From JABFRG01 sp038210445 (GTDB lineage Bacteria > Myxococcota_A > Polyangia > Polyangiales > Polyangiaceae), in NCBI GenBank assembly GCA_038210445.1, contig JBBQWQ010000039.1:1-64000 (forward strand): a stretch of 64,000 nt of DNA, given 5' to 3'. Numbering within the stretch: the stretch's first letter is position 1; each line of letters begins with the position of its first letter. Shown piece by piece: positions 21,213 through 30,043 of this stretch. Below the pieces are notes generated by a model. That model was not told the DNA's origin. It did not search any database and saw nothing but the letters and a program-made list of their open reading frames with translations. Both the position numbers and the translations under genes were made by a program.

Positions 21213-22577
21213 TCAGGGCCAGCGGCGCGCTTCGAGCACCATCGGCAGCCCGCCTTTGGGTCGTACCGTAAAGAGCGACTCTGCCTCCACCTGGTGATCC
21301 GGCACGCCGCGGGCACGAAACCGCGATACCAAGGTGGCGAGCACCAAGGCGCCCTCCATCCAGGCGAAGGCCTCGCCGATGCAGACGCGCGCGCCGCCGC
21401 CGAAGGGAAAGTACGACATCTTCGGGCGGTCCTTGCGGGGCACTTCTTGCCAGCGCTCGGGGCGGAACGCGAGCGGCTCCGGGAAGAAGCGCGCATCGCG
21501 ATGCGTGCAGTATGCAGCGGCCAGCACGATGGACCCTTTGGGCACCGCGTACCCGCCCAGCTGCACGTCCTTCTTCGCCTGGCGCGGCAACGTCAAGGCC
21601 GGGGGATAAAAGCGCAGCGCCTCGGCAAACACGCCCTCGGCGTACCCGAGCTTCGGCAAGTCGGCCACCGTGGGCAGGCGATCGCCTACGGCTTCGTGCA
21701 CCTCGCGCGCCAGGCGGTCCGCCGCTTCCGGATGCTGCGAAAGCAGGTGAAAGGCCCACGCCAGCGCCGCGCCGGTGGTCTCGTGACCGGCCACCAACAG
21801 CGTGATGGCTTCGTCGTGCACCTCGGCGTCGGTGAAGGCCGCGCCATCGCCCTCGGCGTCCTTGGCGAACACCAGCATCGAGAGAATGTCGCCCGCGTCA
21901 CCCCCCTTTCGGCGCGCGCGGATCATGCGGTGGACCACGGTGGAGAGATCGCGCTTGCCCTGTCGGAACGCCACCGTGGCCTCGGTGGGAAAGAGCTGCA
22001 AGAGGCGCCCCAGCGGGTGCGTGCTCTGGTGGTACCAGCGCGCGAAGGTCTTGATTGCGGCTCCCACCGCCGCCGATTCGCGCGCGCTCACGTCGGTTCC
22101 GAAGAGCGTGCGCGCCGCGATGGCCAGCGTGAGGCGGTTCAGCTCCTCCGCCATGTCGACGGTCTCGCCGTCGTGCCAGGCGCCCGCCACGCGCGCCGCT
22201 TCCTCGACCATGGCAGCGCCGTAGGCTTGGATGCGCCCGTGATGAAACGCCGGCGCCATCATGCGCCGCTTCTTCTTGTGGGCGGCGCCCTCGGAGAGGA
22301 GGATTCCGGTGCCCACCAGCGGACGGAAGCCCTCCAGGATGTCGCCCTTGGTGAAGGCGTCGTCGGGGTCGACCAGCACCTTGCGCACGTCTTCCGGGTT
22401 GTTCACCTGGTACACCGGCAGCCCCATGAAGCGAAAGAAGCAGATGTCGCCGTAGGCTTTCGCGTTGTTCTCGAGGAACGCCATGGGGGCTTCGCGATAC
22501 GCGCCCAGCGACCCCACCAGGAAGGCGCCGTGGGGGCCAGGGGGTCGCGCTGTCCGCACGGTGGCTTCTTCGGTCAT
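21213..22577 (-). CDS. cytochrome P450
   Basis: This is a 454-residue P450 monooxygenase. The haem-binding loop FPFGGGARVCIGEA places the thiolate ligand at about Cys399, the I-helix oxygen motif is AGHETT, and ExxR is EALR. There is no N-terminal membrane anchor, so it is probably soluble and needs a separate redox partner, which is not in the window. The motifs resemble CYP families that act on fatty acids or hydrophobic compounds; the substrate cannot be inferred. AAGGAG eight bases upstream fixes the ATG at 22577. It is divergent from the TetR gene with two palindromes between, so it is probably repressed by it. Confidence 0.93.
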   Translation of the reverse strand: MTEEATVRTARPPGPHGAFLVGSLGAYREAPMAFLENNAKAYGDICFFRFMGLPVYQVNNPEDVRKVLVDPDDAFTKGDILEGFRPLVGTGILLSEGAAHKKKRRMMAPAFHHGRIQAYGAAMVEEAARVAGAWHDGETVDMAEELNRLTLAIAARTLFGTDVSARESAAVGAAIKTFARWYHQSTHPLGRLLQLFPTEATVAFRQGKRDLSTVVHRMIRARRKGGDAGDILSMLVFAKDAEGDGAAFTDAEVHDEAITLLVAGHETTGAALAWAFHLLSQHPEAADRLAREVHEAVGDRLPTVADLPKLGYAEGVFAEALRFYPPALTLPRQAKKDVQLGGYAVPKGSIVLAAAYCTHRDARFFPEPLAFRPERWQEVPRKDRPKMSYFPFGGGARVCIGEAFAWMEGALVLATLVSRFRARGVPDHQVEAESLFTVRPKGGLPMVLEARRWP

Positions 22578-22592
22578 CGGATGCTCCTTCAA

Positions 22593-22614
22593 AACGAGAG
22601 TAATTGCTCGCGTT
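22593..22614. promoter_or_regulatory. palindromic operator 1 for the TetR regulator
   Basis: This is a 22-bp imperfect palindrome with half-sites ACGAGAG and CTCGCGT around AATT, 15 bp upstream of the P450 start. It shares its core with operator 2. Confidence 0.7.
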
Positions 22615-22628
22615 CAGGAATGCCACGA

Positions 22629-22648
22629 ACACGAGTAATTGCTCGTGT
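22629..22648. promoter_or_regulatory. palindromic operator 2 for the TetR regulator
   Basis: ACACGAGTAATTGCTCGTGT is a 20-bp near-perfect palindrome ending seven bases before the TetR start. The core GAGTAATTGCTCG is also in operator 1. Centres are about 35 bp apart, so two dimers could bind and silence both promoters. Confidence 0.75.
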
Positions 22649-22655
22649 AAAGTCG

Positions 22656-23348
22656 ATGATCGTGGAGACCCCCAAGGCGCGGCGCACGCCGCTTCAAGAG
22701 CGCAGCCGCGCGCGCGTCGACGCCATTCTCGACGCGGCCGATGCGGTGTTCCTGGAGATGAGCTACGCCGCGGCAACCACGAACCACGTGGCCGCCCGCG
22801 CCGGCACTTCCATTGGCTCGCTGTATCGCTTCTTCCCAGACAAGGAAGCGCTGCTGGTGGCGCTGGCAGATCGCTACCGCGCGCGCCTCATGGAGACCCT
22901 CGAGCGCGTGCGTCCGCCGGACCCGCGTGGCCTCACGGTGGCCGCGCTGGTGGCGCGCGGCATCGACGGGTTCAATGCATATCTGGGCGCGAACCCCGGG
23001 TTTCGCACCCTCATCGAGCAGGCGAACCACCCGGCTCTGCGCGAAGGCAACCGCGCCCACGACGAGGCCATGGGTGCCGCCATCTACTCCATGCAGGAAC
23101 GCTTCGCGCCGCTCCCCAGGGGCAAAGGCAAGGCGGACAAAGCGCGCGCCCAACGCGAGGCGGTGGTGGCAGTGACGGTGGCCACCCTCGGCAACTTGCA
23201 GATGCTGTCGTTCTCGCGCGACGACTCCTTTCGCAAGCGCGTGGTGGCGGAGGCCAAGGTGATGGTGGTGGCCTACCTGGCCACGCGCCTGGGCATCGAT
23301 CCCCACGCGCCGCTCGACGGAGCGCGTGCAACGGTTGTGGGCGAGTGA
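22656..23348 (+). CDS. TetR-family transcriptional regulator
   Basis: This encodes 230 residues. The N-terminal helix-turn-helix (about 15-62) is typical: ILDAADAVFLEMSYAAATTN, then AARAGTSIGSLYRFFPDKEALL. The C-terminal helical region would bind a ligand. It starts divergently from the P450 gene across two matching palindromes, so the likely role is ligand-responsive repression of the P450 and of itself. The ligand is probably the P450 substrate or a related hydrophobic compound; this is inference. Confidence 0.9.
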   Translation: MIVETPKARRTPLQERSRARVDAILDAADAVFLEMSYAAATTNHVAARAGTSIGSLYRFFPDKEALLVALADRYRARLMETLERVRPPDPRGLTVAALVARGIDGFNAYLGANPGFRTLIEQANHPALREGNRAHDEAMGAAIYSMQERFAPLPRGKGKADKARAQREAVVAVTVATLGNLQMLSFSRDDSFRKRVVAEAKVMVVAYLATRLGIDPHAPLDGARATVVGE

Positions 23349-23363
23349 GGCCAATGGTGGGCA

Positions 23364-23711
23364 ATGGCGTCTCGGTTGCCGCCGGCGAAGCTGCTCTGCG
23401 CCGTCCTGGCTTCGCTCTCGATGGCGTGCGAATCACCGCCGCCGGTGGCCGCTTCGGCGGGGCTCGAGCGTTCGGCCACGCCCGAAGGTGAGTCGGAGAG
23501 CGCGCGCCGCGCCGCGGCAGAGGCGACCGCGCGCATCGACCTGAGCTGCCCGGAGGTGGTCACGGTGATGGCCTTCGACCGCCGCTACGCCAACGGCAGC
23601 ACGCTCCGCTACGTCATCGAAGGGTGCGGCACGCGCGGCACCTACGCCGAGGCGTGCCAATCGTTTCCGCAGTGCAGGTATCTGCTGGTGGCCAAGGTGC
23701 CGGCGCCGTAG
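23364..23711 (+). CDS. small lipoprotein
   Basis: This encodes 115 residues. The signal ends in the lipobox LSMAC. The mature part has an acidic and Ala-rich linker and four more cysteines (LSCPE, EGCGTRG, EACQSFPQCRY), likely to form disulphides. No family is recognised. It lies 15 bp after tetR on the same strand and may be transcribed with it. It is convergent with the haem-motif lipoprotein. Confidence 0.65.
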   Translation: MASRLPPAKLLCAVLASLSMACESPPPVAASAGLERSATPEGESESARRAAAEATARIDLSCPEVVTVMAFDRRYANGSTLRYVIEGCGTRGTYAEACQSFPQCRYLLVAKVPAP

Positions 23712-23714
23712 CCC

Positions 23715-25964
23715 TCACTTCGGGCCGCGCTGGGCGCAGCGGTTGTTGATGCACGAGAGCGAGGTGCCGCAGCAGTCACCGTCGCTGGTGCATTTTTCGA
23801 ACTCCTGCGCGCAGGTGGGCACGGTGTTGGAGCACACAAGTGCGCCGCCGGTGCCGGGACGGCAGTAGCCGCCGCAGCACTCGTCGCCGGTCTCGCACGA
23901 GGTGCCGTCGTTGTGGCAAGGGTCGACCACCCAGAAGCCGCGCGCGTTGCCGGCGAGGAGCTCCTGCGCGGGAAGGTAGAACGCCGGGTGGCTGGGATCG
24001 GTGCCGGGCGCGCCGTTGAGGTCTACCGCGGCGACCCACAGCTTCTTGGTGGTGGGCTTGGAGCTGATGTCGGTGAAGCGGGGATCGCTCTGCCACGGGT
24101 TGATGGTGGCGATGTTGCCGTAGAGGCGCCGGCTGGTGAACACCACCCAGGCGTAGCCGCCAGAGGGCACCGGGTTCACCGTGGGCTCGTAGTTGAGCGT
24201 GGCGTCGTCGTTGTGAACCATGGGGCCGGTGGGCAGGTATCCCAGGCCATTGGCCTTATCGAGGCGAGCCCGGGTCTTGGTCTTCACGTCGAGCCACCAG
24301 AGCTCGGCGCGGGTGCCGGTGTCGTTGTTGTCGCCGCAGCCGCCCACCGCTTCGCAGCCGGGGCCGCCACGCGTGCCGCCGAAGTCACGGCCGTTGTAGC
24401 GGGTCTCCACCTGATAGACGATGGCGGCATTGTTGGGCATGAACGAAGGCCAGATGGCGGTGTTGCCCCCGGCCGGCGTGTCGAGCGTGGTGACTGCGCC
24501 GAAGGTCAGGCTCGGCTTGTCGAAGGTCATCATGGCCAGCGTCTTGCGATCGCTGCCGGCGCCGCCGTACAGGTTGAAGGCGAGCGCCTTGCCGTCGGGC
24601 GAGAAGGCCGGCGTTTCGGCGCGGAGGTCGACCGGCAAGCCGGTGACGGTCTTCTGCGTGGGGGTGACGAGACCAGCGCCCGACGGCGTGTCGAACACCT
24701 TGCTCGCAGGCGAGCCAGCGCCACTGGAGAAGAACATCGACCCGTCGGGATAGAGCGCGGGCCAGGTGCTCACCACGCCGTTGTCGGTCATGGTGGTCTC
24801 GGTCGAGGTCTTGAGCGCGTAGGCGCTGAAGGGCTGATTGCCGCCGGCGCGCTGGGTGATGAGGGCGGCGCCGTTGGCAGAGACCGAGTGACACACGCGG
24901 CAGCCGCTCGCGGTGCTGTCGCCGGCTACCAACGTGGGGTCGGCAGAGCCGCCACGAATGCCCAGCGTGGCGCCGCCGAAGTTGGTGTCGGGCCCTAGCG
25001 CGCCGGTGTAGTTCTTGGCGAGCTTGGTGCCGTAGGAGTTGTAGTAGACGATGCCCTTGAGGGGCGCGCTCGCCACCTTCCACTTCTCGACGATGGGCCC
25101 GTAGGCAACCAAGCCCTTGGCGAAGGTGAGCGACACGGTGACGTCTTCGCCCGGCGTGTTCGACTGCGCCAGCGAGCGCCACACGTTCTGCGGGATCGGG
25201 TGGTTGACGAAGCGCGCGCCGTTCTTCTTGAAGAAGCCCTGGTACTCGTAGTTGGCCTCGGTGATCTTGATGAGCACCGCATCGTAGTCGGTCTGCGCTC
25301 CCGGCTCCCACTGCAGCTGCGGCGCCAGAAGGCCGCGCGGCCACACCGTGCCGTTGTAGGGGTAGAGCCACTTGAGCCCAGCGTCGACCACCGAGGGACT
25401 GAGGAGGACCGCCTTGGTGGTGGGGTCCACCGCGATGCCCATGGGGTCGCCGCCCACGCCGCCGCGACCGCCCGCGCCACCGCCGGAGTCTGCGCCCGCA
25501 TCGCCGGCTGCCGCAGCGCCGTTCTGGGTCGAGCGAATGCGAACCGTCACCGAAGTGGAGACGGTCTTGGAGCCCACGCTGGCGAGCACGTTGGCCTGGC
25601 CGCCGATGATTCCGCTCGGCGAGAGCAGTCCGCTGGCGGCCGCCATGGCGCCCACCTCGCCGCGATCGATGGCCCAGGCCACCGACACCGGCTTGCCGTT
25701 GACGGTAGCTGTATACTGCAAGGTTGGGAGCGGCTTGCTGTCGTCGACGTCGATGACCGCGTCCTTGGGGGAAATGACCACCGTGCCCTGCGTGCTCCCG
25801 TCGCCGGCGCTGGCGTCGGTCTCGCCGATGGGCGGCGGGAACCCGGCGTCGGCCCCACCGTCTTCACCACCGCTGAAGGTGGAGAGCTCCTCACCCCCGC
25901 AGGCCGCAGCTGCCCCGACACCACCGAGGAGAGCGAACAGAGCAAAATTTCGGAAGGAGCGCAT
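23715..25964 (-). CDS. large lipoprotein with a single c-type haem motif and beta-propeller-like repeats
   Basis: This encodes 749 residues. A lipoprotein signal (AAAACGG) is followed by an Asp/Gly-rich linker, an Ig-like domain (about 60-145) and a Gly-rich hinge. CRVCH near residue 352 is a covalent haem-attachment motif. Blocks such as PAFSPDGKALAFN and WPSFMPNNAAIVYQVE are TolB/WD40-like propeller blades. The C-terminus has two Cys-rich knots (CETGDECCGGYC, CTSDGDCCGTSLSC). It is probably surface-exposed or periplasmic. Electron transfer or sensing through the haem is possible but unproven. Similar multi-domain lipoproteins occur in myxobacteria. Confidence 0.78.
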   Translation of the reverse strand: MRSFRNFALFALLGGVGAAAACGGEELSTFSGGEDGGADAGFPPPIGETDASAGDGSTQGTVVISPKDAVIDVDDSKPLPTLQYTATVNGKPVSVAWAIDRGEVGAMAAASGLLSPSGIIGGQANVLASVGSKTVSTSVTVRIRSTQNGAAAAGDAGADSGGGAGGRGGVGGDPMGIAVDPTTKAVLLSPSVVDAGLKWLYPYNGTVWPRGLLAPQLQWEPGAQTDYDAVLIKITEANYEYQGFFKKNGARFVNHPIPQNVWRSLAQSNTPGEDVTVSLTFAKGLVAYGPIVEKWKVASAPLKGIVYYNSYGTKLAKNYTGALGPDTNFGGATLGIRGGSADPTLVAGDSTASGCRVCHSVSANGAALITQRAGGNQPFSAYALKTSTETTMTDNGVVSTWPALYPDGSMFFSSGAGSPASKVFDTPSGAGLVTPTQKTVTGLPVDLRAETPAFSPDGKALAFNLYGGAGSDRKTLAMMTFDKPSLTFGAVTTLDTPAGGNTAIWPSFMPNNAAIVYQVETRYNGRDFGGTRGGPGCEAVGGCGDNNDTGTRAELWWLDVKTKTRARLDKANGLGYLPTGPMVHNDDATLNYEPTVNPVPSGGYAWVVFTSRRLYGNIATINPWQSDPRFTDISSKPTTKKLWVAAVDLNGAPGTDPSHPAFYLPAQELLAGNARGFWVVDPCHNDGTSCETGDECCGGYCRPGTGGALVCSNTVPTCAQEFEKCTSDGDCCGTSLSCINNRCAQRGPK

Positions 25965-26069
25965 TATTCACCAGGGTACCGAGGTCGGGCCCGGCGGCCA
26001 CCTTTTCAGCGGTACATGGACGCGGTTTTGCGCGATGTTCGGCGAGATGTGGGCGCGCGTGCGCGGGCG

Positions 26070-26411
26070 CTATCGCGCGGGCAGATCGAGCCGCGCGCGG
26101 AGTTCGGACGCGTCGAGGCCGCGAAGGACGACGAGCTTGGTGCGGGAGCCCTGCCCGCGCACCAGCTCCACGTCGGCCCTTCGCAGGCCCAAGGCTTTGG
26201 CCAGGGTGGCGACGAGCTCGTCGTTGGCGGCTCCTTCGACCGGCATCGCTGCCAGAGCTACCGCGAGCGCACCTTCTCGCGGGCCCAGGATGGCGCTCTT
26301 CTTGGCGCGGGGCTTGGCGTGGACCTCGATGCGAACGCCGCCGGGCACCGGGGTGATCCGCAGGTCGCCGTCGCTCTCTGGGGGCGCGCGCGTTGGACCT
26401 TCGCGTTTCAC
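26070..26411 (-). CDS. YggU/DUF167 family protein
   Basis: This is a 113-residue member of the YggU (UPF0235) family of unknown function. RIEVHAKPRAKKSAILG, VEGAANDELV and GQGSRTKLVVL are the characteristic blocks. The start is a GTG. It is divergent from aroC with a 20-bp gap, so the two promoters must overlap or one lies within the neighbouring gene. Confidence 0.85.
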   Translation of the reverse strand: MKREGPTRAPPESDGDLRITPVPGGVRIEVHAKPRAKKSAILGPREGALAVALAAMPVEGAANDELVATLAKALGLRRADVELVRGQGSRTKLVVLRGLDASELRARLDLPAR

Positions 26412-26431
26412 CCCTGGTACACTACTCCGCT

Positions 26432-27595
26432 ATGGCGAGGTTGCGATGGAGCACCGGCGGCGAATCGCACGGGCCGGGGCTGACCGCGATGATGGAAGGG
26501 ATCCCGGCCGGGCTCCGCATCCTGGCGGCCGACGTGGATGGTGATCTGGGGCGGCGGCAGCGGGGCTACGGCCGCGGCGGCCGCATGAAGATCGAGCAGG
26601 ATCGCGTCACCTTCCTGGGCGGCGTGCGCGACGGCGAGACCCTCGGGTCGCCGATCGTGATGGCGGTGTCGAACCGCGACTACGCCAACTGGGTGGACCG
26701 CATGTCGCCAGAGCCGCTCCCCTCCCCGCCCGAGGCCTTGACCCGGCCGCGACCGGGCCATGCAGACCTGGCCGGCGGCCTCAAGTACGACCGGCGCGAT
26801 TTGCGCGACATTCTGGAGCGCGCAAGCGCGCGCGAGACCGCGTGCCGCACGGCGGTGGGCGCGGTGTGCCGGCGTCTTCTCGCGGAGCTGGGCATCGAGG
26901 TGTTTGCCCACGTCTTGCGCATCGGCGACGTGGTGGCCCACACCGAGGCAGACTACGCCGAGGTCCGCGATCGTGCGCGCGCCTCCGACCTTGCGTGCGC
27001 CGATGCCGGCGCCGAGGTGCGGATGCGCGAGGCCATCCACGCGGCCTCACACGACGGCGACACGCTGGGCGGCGTGGTCGAGGTGGTGGCGCTGGGGCTG
27101 CCGCCTGGGCTCGGAAGCCACGTGCAGTGGGATCGCAAGCTCGACGGCCGGTTGGCCCAGGCGCTCATGAGCATTCCCGCCATCAAGGGCGTCGAGATTG
27201 GCGACGGCTTCGCTGCGGCGACGCGGCGCGGGTCCACTGTGCACGATCCCATTGGCTACGACGCCAAGAGCGGGCGCTTCACCCGGCCCTCGAACCACGC
27301 CGGCGGCCTCGAAGGCGGCATCAGCAACGGCGAACCTTTGGTGTGCCGCGCGGCCATGAAGCCCATCTCGACGCTGCGCCGCGCGCTGCCGAGCGTCGAC
27401 GTGGCCACCAAGGAACCCTTCGAGGCGGCCTTCGAGCGCAGCGACATCTGCGCGGTGGCCGCCGCCGGGGTGGTCGCCGAGGCCATGATGCTCGCCACGC
27501 TGGCCGACGCGGTGCTGGAAAAGTTCGGCTCCGACTCCCTGCGCGAGCTCTTGCGAAATGTGGCCGCGTACCGTGAGCAGCTCTGCCAGTATTGA
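26432..27595 (+). CDS. aroC: chorismate synthase
   Basis: This is a 387-residue enzyme that makes chorismate from 5-enolpyruvylshikimate-3-phosphate with reduced FMN, the last step of the shikimate pathway. Visible family blocks include GGESHGPGLTAMMEG, RRQRGYGRGGRM, GSPIVMAV, RPGHADLAGGLKY, ERASARET and NHAGGLEGGISNG. The length is normal. The ATG at 26432 gives the usual start (RWSTGGESHG). It is followed after three bases by the aroK-aroB fusion. Confidence 0.97.
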   Translation: MARLRWSTGGESHGPGLTAMMEGIPAGLRILAADVDGDLGRRQRGYGRGGRMKIEQDRVTFLGGVRDGETLGSPIVMAVSNRDYANWVDRMSPEPLPSPPEALTRPRPGHADLAGGLKYDRRDLRDILERASARETACRTAVGAVCRRLLAELGIEVFAHVLRIGDVVAHTEADYAEVRDRARASDLACADAGAEVRMREAIHAASHDGDTLGGVVEVVALGLPPGLGSHVQWDRKLDGRLAQALMSIPAIKGVEIGDGFAAATRRGSTVHDPIGYDAKSGRFTRPSNHAGGLEGGISNGEPLVCRAAMKPISTLRRALPSVDVATKEPFEAAFERSDICAVAAAGVVAEAMMLATLADAVLEKFGSDSLRELLRNVAAYREQLCQY

Positions 27596-27598
27596 GGC

Positions 27599-29200
27599 GT
27601 GCATAGCGTTTTTTTGAGCGGGCTCATGGGCAGCGGCAAGTCTACCCTGGGCGCCCTGGTCGCGGCCCGGCTGGGTCTGCCCTTCGTCGACACCGATCGC
27701 GAGATCGAACGCGAGGCGGGTCGCTCGGTGGCGGAGCTCTTCGCGCAAGAAGGCGAGCCGGCCTTTCGCGGCCGGGAACGCGCGGTAGCGCTCCGCTTCG
27801 TGAGCGACGGCGCGGCGCGGGTGGTGGCGTTCGGGGGCGGCGTTGTGATGAGCGACGAGGTGCGCCACGCGGCCCTGGACGCCGGCACCTTGGTGACGCT
27901 CCGGGCCGCCACCGAAACGCTGGTGGCGCGCACCACATCCGTAGGGGCGGCGCGGCCTCTCCTGGGCGCCGGCGCCATTGAGGCGCGGCTGCGTCTGCGC
28001 GAGCTTTCGCGCGCGCGGGCAGCGGCCTACGCCGAGTGCCACGGGACGGTGAGTACCGATCAGCCGGTGGACGCCGCAGTGGATCAGGTGCTCCAGATCG
28101 TCGCGCGCCGGCCCATCGCCATGCCGCTCGGGGAGCGCAGCTACGTGGTCGACGTGGTCGATGGCGACCCCTCGCGGAGCACCGAGGCCATTGCGGCGCT
28201 CCGCCCGTCGTCTCTCATCGTGATCACCGACGCCAACGTCGCCGAGGCGCGCAAAGACGACCTCGCGTCGCTGCTCAGGGCTGGTCTCGCCCCGAGCCGC
28301 GTGGTCACGCTTCCGCCCGGCGAGGTGCACAAGACGCTTCCGCAGGTCGCAGCCATCTGGGACGCGGCGCTCGGGCAGGGCATCGATCGAAACGCGGTGG
28401 TGATCACCCTCGGTGGCGGTGTGGTGGGCGACATGGGCGGGTTCGCCGCATCCACCTTGCTGCGGGGCATTCGATTCGTGCAGCTTCCCACCACCCTCCT
28501 CGCCATGGTCGATGCCTCGGTGGGCGGCAAGACCGGCTTCGATCATCAGGCCGGCAAGAACCTGGTCGGAACCTTTCACCAGCCGAGCCACGTGGTGGCC
28601 GATCTTGCGCACCTGACAACCTTGCCGGTGCGGGAAGTGCGCGCGGGCCTGGCCGAGGTGGTGAAGATCGCCCTCACCTGCGACGCCCCGTTCTTCGAGG
28701 ACCTGGAGCGCGCAGGGCGTGCGCTGCTGGAGGACCGCACGCATCTCCAGGCGGTGGTGCGCCGGGCCATCGAGCTCAAGGCCTGGGTGGTGCGCCAGGA
28801 CGAGCGCGAAGCCGGTCTCCGCGAGGTGCTCAACTTTGGCCACACCATCGGGCACGCCCTTGAATCTGGTGCAGAGTACACGCAAATACTCCACGGCGAG
28901 GCTATCGCCATGGGAATGGTGGCGGAGCTGGCACTGGGCGAACGTCTAGGCCTCTCGCCGAGCGGTCTTCGGGAGCGGACGGCGCGCCTGCTGGAAGCGT
29001 TGGGCTTGCGCGCGGAGCCCTCGAACGCCGAATTGGCCGACGCGCGGCCCTTCCTGAGCGCCGATAAGAAGCGACGCGGCACCCACGTTCGGGTGCCCCT
29101 CCCCTCTGCTGTAGGCGCTTGTACGGTGCATCCATTGGAGCTCGCGCTGCTGGAAGATGGACCGAATTTTGGCTCTTTGCCTTCGGCGCCCGTACCATGA
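27599..29200 (+). CDS. aroKB: bifunctional shikimate kinase / 3-dehydroquinate synthase
   Basis: This is a 533-residue fusion. Residues 1 to about 165 are shikimate kinase: P-loop GLMGSGKS (8-15), DTDREIE, and GGGVVM for shikimate binding. Residues about 175-530 are 3-dehydroquinate synthase: GGGVVGDMGGFAAS and QLPTTLLAMVDASVGGKTG for NAD, and the metal ligands in AEVVKIAL, NFGHTIGHALE and ILHGEA. The two domains catalyse steps 5 and 2 of the shikimate pathway. The start is a GTG three bases after aroC, so both are one transcript. Fusion of these two domains is known in some bacteria. Confidence 0.95.
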   Translation: MHSVFLSGLMGSGKSTLGALVAARLGLPFVDTDREIEREAGRSVAELFAQEGEPAFRGRERAVALRFVSDGAARVVAFGGGVVMSDEVRHAALDAGTLVTLRAATETLVARTTSVGAARPLLGAGAIEARLRLRELSRARAAAYAECHGTVSTDQPVDAAVDQVLQIVARRPIAMPLGERSYVVDVVDGDPSRSTEAIAALRPSSLIVITDANVAEARKDDLASLLRAGLAPSRVVTLPPGEVHKTLPQVAAIWDAALGQGIDRNAVVITLGGGVVGDMGGFAASTLLRGIRFVQLPTTLLAMVDASVGGKTGFDHQAGKNLVGTFHQPSHVVADLAHLTTLPVREVRAGLAEVVKIALTCDAPFFEDLERAGRALLEDRTHLQAVVRRAIELKAWVVRQDEREAGLREVLNFGHTIGHALESGAEYTQILHGEAIAMGMVAELALGERLGLSPSGLRERTARLLEALGLRAEPSNAELADARPFLSADKKRRGTHVRVPLPSAVGACTVHPLELALLEDGPNFGSLPSAPVP

Positions 29201-29237
29201 CCTTGCGGCTTCGGATCCCCGAGGCCTTGGAGGAGTC

Positions 29238-29981
29238 ATGGGAAGCGTGTTCAAACACTTGTTCGGAGTAGGCGCAGCGGCTGCCGTTGTGCTGACGCTG
29301 TCGACGGCCTGCGAGACGAACAACCAGTCGTTGGTCGTCCAGGGGCAGATTCCTCCCGTCGTCGTAGACGGCTTGTGCACCTACGCCCCTGGGGACACCT
29401 TCCTCACCGGTCCAACCGTTGACGTCGCCTTCGCGGATACCTATATCGGCCACTTCGCGGTGCTCAGCCAGTTCGTGGCGCGCAAGGAAGATCAGGTTCC
29501 CCGCGCCGAGTCCAACACCGTGAGCGTTACCGGCGCCGAAGTTCGCGTGACGGATGGGGTCGGCGGAGAGCTGGGAGCGTTCACGACGCTCGTGAGCACC
29601 ACGCTCATCACGCCTGCAGAGGTGAGCAGCGTCCCGGTCACGCTGGTGCCGCCCACCGTTTCGGCGCGCCTGCGCAACGAGCTCAAGGTAGGAGAGAAGC
29701 GTCAGCTGGTCATCCTATTCAAGTTGTTCGGTCAGACCTTGGGCAACAAGAGCATCGAGAGCAGCGAGTTCCAGTTCGTCATCACGGCAACGCGCGGAGG
29801 CCTTGTGACGTTCCCCGGCGACAGTGACGACCCGACCATCCCAGGCCGCGACTGCAACCTCGCCACGAAGACGAGTGGGGACGCCAACGTATGCGATGTC
29901 GGAGCGGACTTTCCGTTCACATGCACGTTGTGCCGCTTGCGCTTGGGGGCGTCGAACCCTCTCTGCGCGCCGACCCCCTGA
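29238..29981 (+). CDS. lipoprotein of unknown function
   Basis: This encodes 247 residues. The lipobox LSTAC ends a clear signal, and GGAGGAG upstream fixes the ATG at 29238. The mature protein is beta-rich with conserved-looking Cys near the C-terminus (CTLCRLRLG). No family is recognised. It lies 37 bp after aroKB but looks unrelated in function. Confidence 0.7.
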   Translation: MGSVFKHLFGVGAAAAVVLTLSTACETNNQSLVVQGQIPPVVVDGLCTYAPGDTFLTGPTVDVAFADTYIGHFAVLSQFVARKEDQVPRAESNTVSVTGAEVRVTDGVGGELGAFTTLVSTTLITPAEVSSVPVTLVPPTVSARLRNELKVGEKRQLVILFKLFGQTLGNKSIESSEFQFVITATRGGLVTFPGDSDDPTIPGRDCNLATKTSGDANVCDVGADFPFTCTLCRLRLGASNPLCAPTP

Positions 29982-30043
29982 AGGTTCTTTGCGCGAACGA
30001 GGTCGTTGTCTCGAACGACCCAAAGGAGCAAGGTAGGCGGCGC

